Made by a program: the position numbers and the translations under genes | Notes under the pieces: generated by a model | Told to the model about the DNA's origin: nothing | The model's database searches: none | What the model saw: the letters and a program-made list of their open reading frames with translations, nothing else | Assembly: GCA_005784505.1 (NCBI GenBank) | Contig: VCAZ01000049.1 | Location: 3,433,501-3,497,500 of the forward strand | Direction of reading: 5' to 3' | DNA length: 64,000 bases | Source of the DNA: Bagarius yarrelli | Lineage: Eukaryota; Chordata; Actinopteri; Siluriformes; Sisoridae | Shown: positions 57,009 to 64,000 of the stretch, in pieces | Layout: every line of letters begins with the position of its first letter | Position numbering within the stretch: the first letter of the stretch is position 1

Positions 57009-57249
57009 CTGTTTTTTCATGCATGCTTTTGGTAGATAGACGCAATGAGTTCCAACACACTTGCGTATTATATTTGTTTCTATATTGAGGCTAAGTGTGC
57101 GTGAGTGTGTGTCCTTTAGGAAGCATGTGTGTTTGGGTAAATGTTCATGACATAAATGACATAAATTTACAGACGTTTGAGTGTGCAATTATTTTTCATC
57201 TTCGCACCTAAAAAAAAATTGCATTTAGGACAGCTGTGCAAGAAAGTCC

Positions 57250-57375
57250 GGGTTGTTAATTAAAGGTTTGAGATTTAAAACCCACCACCCACAAGCTGCC
57301 ACTGTTGGGCCCTTAAGCAAGGCTCTTAACCTTAAGCTCTAAGGGGCGCTGTCGCGACTGACAGATCAAAGATGG
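57250..57375 (+). repeat. SINE-B fragment, plus orientation
   Basis: CCACAAGCTGCCACTGTTGG, GCCCTTAAGCAAGGCTCTTA, AAGGGGCGCTGTCGCGACTG. The GGGGCGCTGT step marks it as SINE-B. Confidence 0.72.
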
Positions 57376-57389
57376 AGACTTAATTTGAT

Positions 57390-57560
57390 ATAATACATTT
57401 AAATGCCGTTATTAAATTTTTACAACATTTTCACTAACACCCTTATTCATTGCAATTTCTTACTTCAGGGCCCAACAGTGGCAGCTTTGTGCTGCTGGGA
57501 ACAGAACCCACGATCTTCCGATCAGCAGTTCAACACCCTTACAGCTAAACTGCCATTTCT
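57390..57560 (-). repeat. SINE-A copy, diverged, minus orientation
   Basis: GGGCCCAACAGTGGCAGCTT, TGCTGGGAACAGAACCCACG, ATCTTCCGATCAGCAGTTCA, CACCCTTACAGC. Faces the SINE-B fragment. Confidence 0.7.
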
Positions 57561-58889
57561 GTTAGAGTTATTATTAAATCCCGTTTTTCCTTTTTTAAAA
57601 GTTATTCATAATTATTTAACAAATGTTTAGTTGGTTAAAACCCTACAATAAATTATAAAGTATACTAAAAAAGGGCTTTATGAAATCTGCATCTTATTCG
57701 TGGTACTCGTCATGAAGGCTTCATAAGACCAGGATATCATATCATATATATATATTTATTATGTCAGTGGGGAATTACCAAACCTTTAAGGCTACCTGGA
57801 TTAAATGGACTTAATTGGACTACACATGTTCTCGTGTATATCTATGTACAGTAGAACATCAGGAAAAGTGTTACTAAGCCGACCAGTAATTAACATGTTC
57901 TTTCCCCATCCCAGCTGGATGCTTAAAATACTGTTCCCCTCTATTTTCTTATCATTATTAAGACATATCAGGGAAAAGAATTACTTTAACAGTGTGGAAA
58001 TGCTTGTGATTGGAGCCAGCAGGTGAGAACTGGCTTTACGTGCCGAAATCATGTAGCACATTTAAATAATTTTCTTTAGGTGGTGTTAATGTAAATGATG
58101 TAGCACATTTCCATTAGCACCAGCTGTTGGAGATAGATTACACACTTCATCTGGGTTTATAAAGAAGGGTGTCTTCTGTGGTAAGGATTACTCTGGAAAC
58201 TGGAGGAGTGTGTGTCTGTCTTCTCATGAAAGAAAGGGATATAAATGGATGGGAATTCAGAACGGACGAATGCGTGACCAGAACTGTATGTGTTTGTAAA
58301 TACTGCATTATCACTGTAGCCTAGCATAGGCAAGAAAGTGAGAGCAAATGGATAAATGTAAATACCAAGGTGTACTGATGGAGGATATAAATTCCTCTTA
58401 TTTACTAACCTACTTTCAGGACGCTTGTAGAAAAGAAGAGACGAGCAGAATAAGAATTAAAAGCCCCCCCCCCCCGACTGTGCTCTCTCTGCACCACTGC
58501 TCGTTATAGCATGCACAGTGGAGCTACTTTGCCCCAAGGCCTGTGTGAGAGTTTTGCATCTGTGCCGTCAGTATCGCTGAGCCTTATTGCGAAGTAGGAC
58601 AATACTACTAAGCTGTATGGTTTTTGCTTCGTTTGCCACCATGCTTTAAAGAATAAATCTCTCTCCTTGTCACCTTTAATTAATGCCATGCCATCATTGA
58701 TTTTTCATCTGTAATTAGGGATTATGTTTACTCACCTTGTCTTTGCTGAGGACACATTTTCTCTGCTGACCGTGAAGGACTCTGCAAGGAATCTTGACTC
58801 TAAGTATTTGATGTTCTATAAACCAGGAAGATTTCTGCCTCCCAGGGGTCTTTTTTTATAAATGTAATAGGGGTGTTCTCTTAAAGGGA
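57561..58889. other. unassigned sequence
   Basis: Nothing recognised. A run of 12 C lies at 58464-58475. Confidence 0.45.
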
Positions 58890-59520
58890 TTTTCTTATTT
58901 TTTAAGAGAGTGCTCCTAATATCAGCTCGTTACTTGTATAAAAGACACCTGTCCACAGAAGTACTCAATTAATTTGATTCCAAACTCTCTACCATGGCCA
59001 AGAGCAATCTGCTGTCCAAGAATTTCAGGGACAAAATTGTAGACCAGCACAAAGCAGGAATGGGCTACAAGACCATCACTAAGCAGCTTGGTAAGAAGGT
59101 GACAACAGTTAGTGTGTTTATTTATAAAAGAAAGAATCACAAAATGTCAAAAATTGTCAGTCCCCCTCAGTCTAGGGAGTTTCAGTAATCATGAGAACGG
59201 TAAGGAATCAGCCCAGAACTACATAGGACAATCTTGTCAATGATGTAAATGATCTCTGTGAAGGACTGAAATCTTGCAGAGCCTGTAATGTCCCCCTGCT
59301 AAAGAAAGTACAGGCCCGTCTGATGCTTGACAATAAACATCTGAATGATTTAAAGAAAAAACTGTCAGATTTTGGTGTCAGATGGTCTCTTTGCCATCAA
59401 CTCAACTTGTCATTTTGGTGAAAGACGAATGCTGAATATGACCCCAAGAACACCCATTGTTAAACATGGCGGTGAAAACATTAGGGTGTTTTGGTGCTAA
59501 GAGGAAATTACAACTTTAGC
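58890..59520 (+). mobile_element. Tc1-like element fragment (family T4)
   Basis: Leader AGAGTGCTCCTAATATCAGC and TATAAAAGACACCTGTCCAC, then the transposase relic. I recognise the leader as typical of a fish Tc1-like family. No clean inverted repeats seen. Confidence 0.75.
58994..59515 (+). pseudogene. Tc1-like transposase relic of the T4 element
   Basis: The ATG at 58994 opens MAKSNLLSKNFRDKIVDQHK followed by AGMGYKTITKQLGKKVTTVS, the first helix-turn-helix of a Tc1 transposase. The frame ends at 59186-59188 after a region diverged from family pattern. Later pieces survive in other frames: near 59436-59500 NMTPRTPIVKHGGENIRVFW matches the block before the second catalytic Asp in relatives. 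No second Asp or Glu block is found, so the 3' part is gone. Confidence 0.8.
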
Positions 59521-59562
59521 ACATCAAAAGGATGATGGATAGAGCTATGGACCATCAAGTAT

Positions 59563-59640
59563 TAGGTGAGAATGTGTATTGCATTGCAATATATTATGAT
59601 GTGTATCGTATCGTGAGGCCCTTGCCAACACAGCCCTAGC
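59563..59640. repeat. possible hAT-like MITE end
   Basis: On the minus strand: GCTAGGGCTGTGTTGGCAAG, then CTCACGATACGATACACATC. Reminds me of the CGATAC-rich ends of fish hAT elements. Only one end is visible. Confidence 0.3.
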
Positions 59641-60784
59641 ACCTGAAGAAACTTGAAACCACTTAGACATTAGGTTTTTGCAAAAAACAAGTATTGTAAC
59701 AATGGTAATCTTTAAAAGTATTAGTTCTATAATATAATGTTGGTGGTGATGCAGAGGAGTAAATTTGCTGCCCAAGAACAAATTTAGCATGTTTCGTGAG
59801 GCGGATAGCATTACTGCTTTATTACTGCCACAGCCTACAGATCACTGGTTTACGTTACTGTCTGAATAGAGTATTGCATGTTGTCTGTTTTCCTCCCACC
59901 TTTCACAAGCATGCTGGTAAATAAATTTGCTATTCCAAAGTAACCTGTAGGAGTAAATATTTATTTATATTTGCAATCGAACACAGATCTTCCAATTAGC
60001 AGTATATTGTATTTACTTTGCTTTTTCTGTATATGCTTTGGCTCAACCACCAGGGATAAAGCAGTCACTTGAACGAATAGCCTAAAAAAAATGTTTGTTT
60101 GACTGCTACACACTTGCTGATGAGCAGTGAACTCTGAAAATGGTAGCAAGAACTCCAGTACCACGTCCTTTACCCCCACCCCAGATCCATCTTCTGACTG
60201 ATATGAACTTTTATTTCACCAACTAAACAGTAGTTGTTCCACATTTGTAATTAACTCTAATGCTTTCAGTTGTACTGTTTTGTTTTGGTTGCTATGGTGA
60301 TGAAATTGACTTCTGGCATGTCTGATTGGCAGACTTAGATTCGGCAAAGCTATGTCTGGTCGTAATTGGACTGACTGAGTACCTTGTTCAATCATGACAC
60401 TAATGAAGAGCTTGGATTACGAGATTGGATTACGAGGCAGGAAGATGCTGTGTCACTCTAGTCTCTGACGTTTGCACAGAAAACTACTGCAGAGGAGTGA
60501 ATAGAACCGTGAAGAATCTCCACTTTTACTCCCTGTACTGTTAAGAAAGCAGGAAAGGAAGCAGCAAGAAAATAAAAGAGAGAGAAAATTGTGAAGGGCC
60601 ACTTGGGTAAAAGGTAATGGGTATATTAATTAAACTGTGTTTCTTCTAGTCTATCCCGAGCAAAAATCTCATTCACCTTACAGGAGAAGTCCATGGAAAG
60701 TGTTTACTGTCTAGAAACATTGGAACATCTGGAAGTCAATTTAGTTTAACCCCATTTGGCTGTCTTGTATTGTTTGACTTTCTC
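59641..60784. other. unassigned sequence
   Basis: About 1.1 kb. A tiny SINE-A-like scrap (ATCTTCCAATTAGCAGT) lies near 59985-60003; otherwise nothing recognised. Confidence 0.4.
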
Positions 60785-60870
60785 TGGTGCCTTTAGTGGT
60801 TAGAGGTCTAAGCCAGTGGTACTAAAGTTGCAAGTTCGAGTTGCATGTCTGCCAGAAATCAGGTTACTTC
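60785..60870 (+). repeat. tRNA-derived repeat head (family D-like)
   Basis: CTGGTGCCTTTAGTGGTTAG (A-box-like) and TTGCAAGTTCGAGTTGCAT (B-box-like). Resembles the head at 18552-18668 in the other orientation. Confidence 0.45.
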
Positions 60871-61164
60871 TCTTGAGCAAAGGACTGAAAACTCAGAATG
60901 CAATAGTCAACCTGTTGCTCTAAAGCGGCAGTGAGTGTTACAGATAGTACAGGTCAAAAGTTTAGAGGAAATACAATAAGCCCATTTCTCAAATGGAAGG
61001 AAATTGATCATGGGATCACTCTGTTTTTCAATAAAATAATGATGAAATTAAGCATTTTACTAAGTAATTGGTTTGGTACAATTTCTGGAAACAATAACTA
61101 TTCATCTGCTAGATGGTCATTGGTGTCATTGATATCAATCGTAATTAAGAGGTTCAAATGTAAT
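60871..61164. other. unassigned sequence
   Basis: AGGTCAAAAGTTTAGAGGAA near 60950 resembles a Tc1 terminus but has no partner. Confidence 0.35.
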
Positions 61165-61440
61165 TGAGAAGTTCAACACTCCTTTGCTTTACTTCTTCCA
61201 CTGGCTTCCAGTAGATGTATGTATTGGATTCGCCCTCTTGCCTCCAAGCTCTTATCACACCACACACTGCACCACGCTCCCTCAAATTCACAAGCACTGT
61301 TTGACTGGTCCCACCATACCTCAGAACAAAATTTAGGTCAGCCTTAAGACTTCTGGCACCAAGGTGGTGAATTAAACTTCCCATCAATGTCAAAGCAACC
61401 AAGTCAGGACTGAAAACTTAATTCTTCTTAAATACCTCAC
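61165..61440 (+). pseudogene. L2-like LINE fragment, reverse transcriptase C-terminus
   Basis: Reads YFFHWLPVDVCIGFALLP, then later blocks matching ALRLLAPRWWN-type sequence (TTCTGGCACCAAGGTGGTGA, AACTTCCCATCAATGTCAAA). HWLPV is a hallmark of the end of L2/CR1-type LINE proteins. Several stops and indels. Confidence 0.62.
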
Positions 61441-64000
61441 ACTCGATGATAAAAAGGTTTAACAGTTGCTTTTTTCTTAAAGTCCGGGCTTGTTACACTG
61501 TCTAATCTCTTACAACCCCAGACTAATATATTCCATCTTTTTTTAAATGGCAAATACCAGTTTCCTTGATCAACTGCCCTTGTAAATAAACATGGGAAAG
61601 GGACAAATCATCTTTTCCTATGTCCCAGTGGTCCCTTCTGAAGCAATTAAGCTAATCCAACAGGAAGGACAATCAATAGACTTCCGTTTGCATTCCAAAT
61701 CTTTTGCTCTCTTTCCTTTCTTGTCTTACTTTGAATTTATAGTGTGATGTTTATTTGAGTGACTGATATCTTGGCCTACTTTTATACTTGGTGCTGTCTG
61801 AAAATAAGCTTATAGTCAGACATGCAGCCTGACTTTCAGAGTGTGTGGGTGTGTGTTAGCACCAGTGTGCCAGTTAAACTTGATTGCAATCTTGTATGGA
61901 GACAGATGGATTGCTACATATCAGTAACACACTGTACATGTCCTCTGGTGTAGTCATGGAAAAACGAACAGAAATGTCCCAAGTGATGTGTTAAGGATAA
62001 TTGTTTAGAAAAAAATGTGTGTGTGTGTGTATCTCTTAAACAAATGGGAAAATGCGGGAAAAATCTCTATTACCTTTTTAAAGGATACAGACAACAAACC
62101 ACTGAAGAAATCATTGCTTCTGCTGAGGTAATTACATCAAACTGACTATTTATTTGAGTTAATATCAATAAAATATCAGGCGTCATGATAATCACACATT
62201 ATTACTGACATGTAAGTGCACTGAATCTGCTATGCAACCAGCAGTTTCCATGGAAACACCAGACGATGATGTCCCCTTAAAAGTACACTTAAAACTGCCA
62301 TCTATTTGAGTTCTGGTTCTCTCTAGATTTTTTTCTGCACTCTATAAAAATTATTTGAAAGTCTACTCAAGTATTTATTTATTTTTGTTCCATATCAGTG
62401 TTTCATAATTACATCAGTGTACCCCAAATAAAAGATTGCATATTTGATCTGTATGAATAGTGAGCATCTTGGTTTTAGTCTATAGTAAAATCTGCACATG
62501 TGGCAGTGTAACTATAATATAATGTTATTAATGTCTATGCCAGCACATGAAAAAGAAAAGGGTTTCCTGTTTTTGCTCCTATAACCTTTCATTCCCCTCT
62601 CACACATTTGCACTGAATAAGGGGGGACCCTAATAAAGAATCAACCACCGAACTATTCTTAGAGAAAGCAGTAAAAATCCATTTACTATGGAGAAAATGG
62701 TGTATAGACAGCTGGCTTTGGTGAAGACTTAAATTTAGAACCTTTTTTTATGATGAGCAGATGTGAAGAAACTGATGCTTTTAATAATAGTTGCATGGTT
62801 GATAATCAGAAATGCTGGTGAATGGGTGTATTTTTGGAGAGCAATGTGATTGTTATTTATTGTAAATGTTATCATATTTGACATGCTAAATATTACAATA
62901 TTCCATATGCGATGCAATATTTTTAAAAATATAACCAACCTATGTTTCTTCGGACACATTCACCTGCGTTTGCAGATTTTCCTGCCGAGTATAGCTAATA
63001 CGAATTATGCTTGGTTTTGAGGTGACTGTAAAGATGTGTAATGTTTGCCCTTTACGTTTCCACTCGAAATTTACAGGTTCTACATGGAACATCAGTCTTA
63101 AAACCCAAATAATTGACATATTATTGAGGTTCTTCTTCGTTTTGGCACTAAATTTGTCGGCAGCAGCTGCGGGTGCCTCTTGGTTATCGAGATTAGCTAG
63201 ATATGAAAGCGTCATAGCTTGTTAATCGTCTTCAAAGCATGCGCACGCATATTCTAACACCCGCTTACCAAATATTTTACCATCCGCATCATCCTAAAAC
63301 TTTGACCGCATGTTATTATATAAAGTATAAAATCACGAAAACCATTGTGATATGCATACCGCTATATACACGTTTCCGATTTTTGGATCATTTCGATATA
63401 TTGTGCAGCCATTGTTGCTATAATGTTCATTATTCTTTATGAAGAAAAGGTTTTGATTGAAGTAGATGCGTTTGAGGGAACAGGCGGCTCCTAAAAAACA
63501 CTGGGCTGTTTTCATCCTCTTATTATTCTAGTGCTGGCGAGAGTGTGAGAGCGTGCTGGGTACGGCCGGCTTTTCCCTCCCCTCTCTTCATTCCAGCTTT
63601 CTCCTCTCTGCGCTACAACAGAAAGGTCTTTGTGCCATACACCCTTATGCCAGCGCACATAAACTGGTGCCAGGCTTCTCCCACCGCGGTGCCCACATAA
63701 CCTCCAACACGGTTCAGAAGAAATGAATGTTTTTAAAATCCTCCACTCCAAACATCTGAATCGTTGAAGCTCAACAATTGTTTCCAACTTCAACCTGCTT
63801 TTTCTCTCTTGCTGTCATTCTGGGTTTTTTTTTTTTTTTTAATTAGGACCAACTTCCCAAATGTAATATCGTTTCAGGATCTTGTTAACTTTTGGAACGT
63901 CTGTTTAAAGTAATGCCATATTCAGCATTTAACAATTTTGTTAAAGCCTCATGCATCCATGCTTTTGTGAAACCAGAACCCTTAGCTTTGAGCCTGGAAG
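61441..64000. other. unassigned sequence to the window end
   Basis: About 2.6 kb without recognised repeats. The region 63500-63720 is GC-richer, with an acceptor-like TTATTATTCTAG at 63520-63531 followed by a 64-codon open frame I cannot identify; opposing ORFs at 62940-63225 also have no recognised domain. A T run lies at 63826-63840. Confidence 0.35.

Noticed and set aside
56838..57188. ORF with a His/Thr run
   Set aside because: Translation of the (GT)n tract.
63512..63793. 93-codon minus-strand ORF and opposing plus-strand frame
   Set aside because: Neither frame shows a known motif; the acceptor-like site nearby is not enough to call an exon.

Overview
This window is vertebrate genomic DNA, almost certainly from a teleost fish. 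It is AT-rich, intron and intergenic in character, and crowded with teleost-type repeats: tRNA-derived SINEs, several Tc1-like DNA transposon families, hAT-like and piggyBac-like MITEs, and dinucleotide microsatellites. No long intact ORF, prokaryotic operon, CRISPR array, phage or plasmid is visible. Most short ORFs are chance frames or frames inside repeats.

The one gene I can identify from protein sequence lies on the minus strand at the left. Three coding exons at 9640-9699, 7832-7941 and 6453-6527 encode the start of the motor domain of kinesin KIF6. All three have consensus splice sites, their phases agree (0, then 2), and together they give about 81 residues in the family order, starting MVKQTIQIFARIKP. 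The rest of the gene continues off the left edge, so intron 3 is at least 6.4 kb. Upstream of the start codon (about 9700-9900) is a compact promoter-like region with a CCAAT box, a CACGTG E-box, an ETS-like site and an RFX X-box-like motif, which suits a cilium-related kinesin.

At 27.9-28.26 kb on the plus strand is a second promoter-like, CpG-richer patch. It has a perfect NRF1 palindrome, followed by a probable first exon that ends in a strong GTGAGT donor after a short ATG start. This gene would be head-to-head with kif6. In human, DAAM2 lies next to KIF6 in that arrangement, so this could be the first exon of daam2, but no DAAM2 coding exon is present and the name is inference. The remaining 36 kb would then be a very long first intron.

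Repeats by region. 0-10 kb (inside and just upstream of kif6) has a 1.6-kb Tc1-like element with long inverted repeats and a broken transposase, other Tc1 fragments (one split by a SINE), and several SINEs. 10-28 kb (intergenic) has SINE-C copies, a hAT/ZBED transposase fragment, a hAT-like MITE, an inverted repeat whose one arm has expanded into a 21-bp minisatellite, a second Tc1-like relic, a MITE nested in a SINE, a compound inverted duplication at 24.06-24.46 kb, and a piggyBac-like MITE with exact TTAA ends. 28-64 kb has scattered SINEs, a possible TE-derived ORF near 35.3 kb, (TA)n, (TG)n and 13-bp tandem arrays, two LINE remnants and a fourth Tc1-like relic near 59 kb. Much of the remainder is unique sequence without recognisable genes.

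I found no convincing novel biological system. The most interesting items are the kif6 exons and promoter, the candidate divergent gene, and several rearranged or nested mobile elements.
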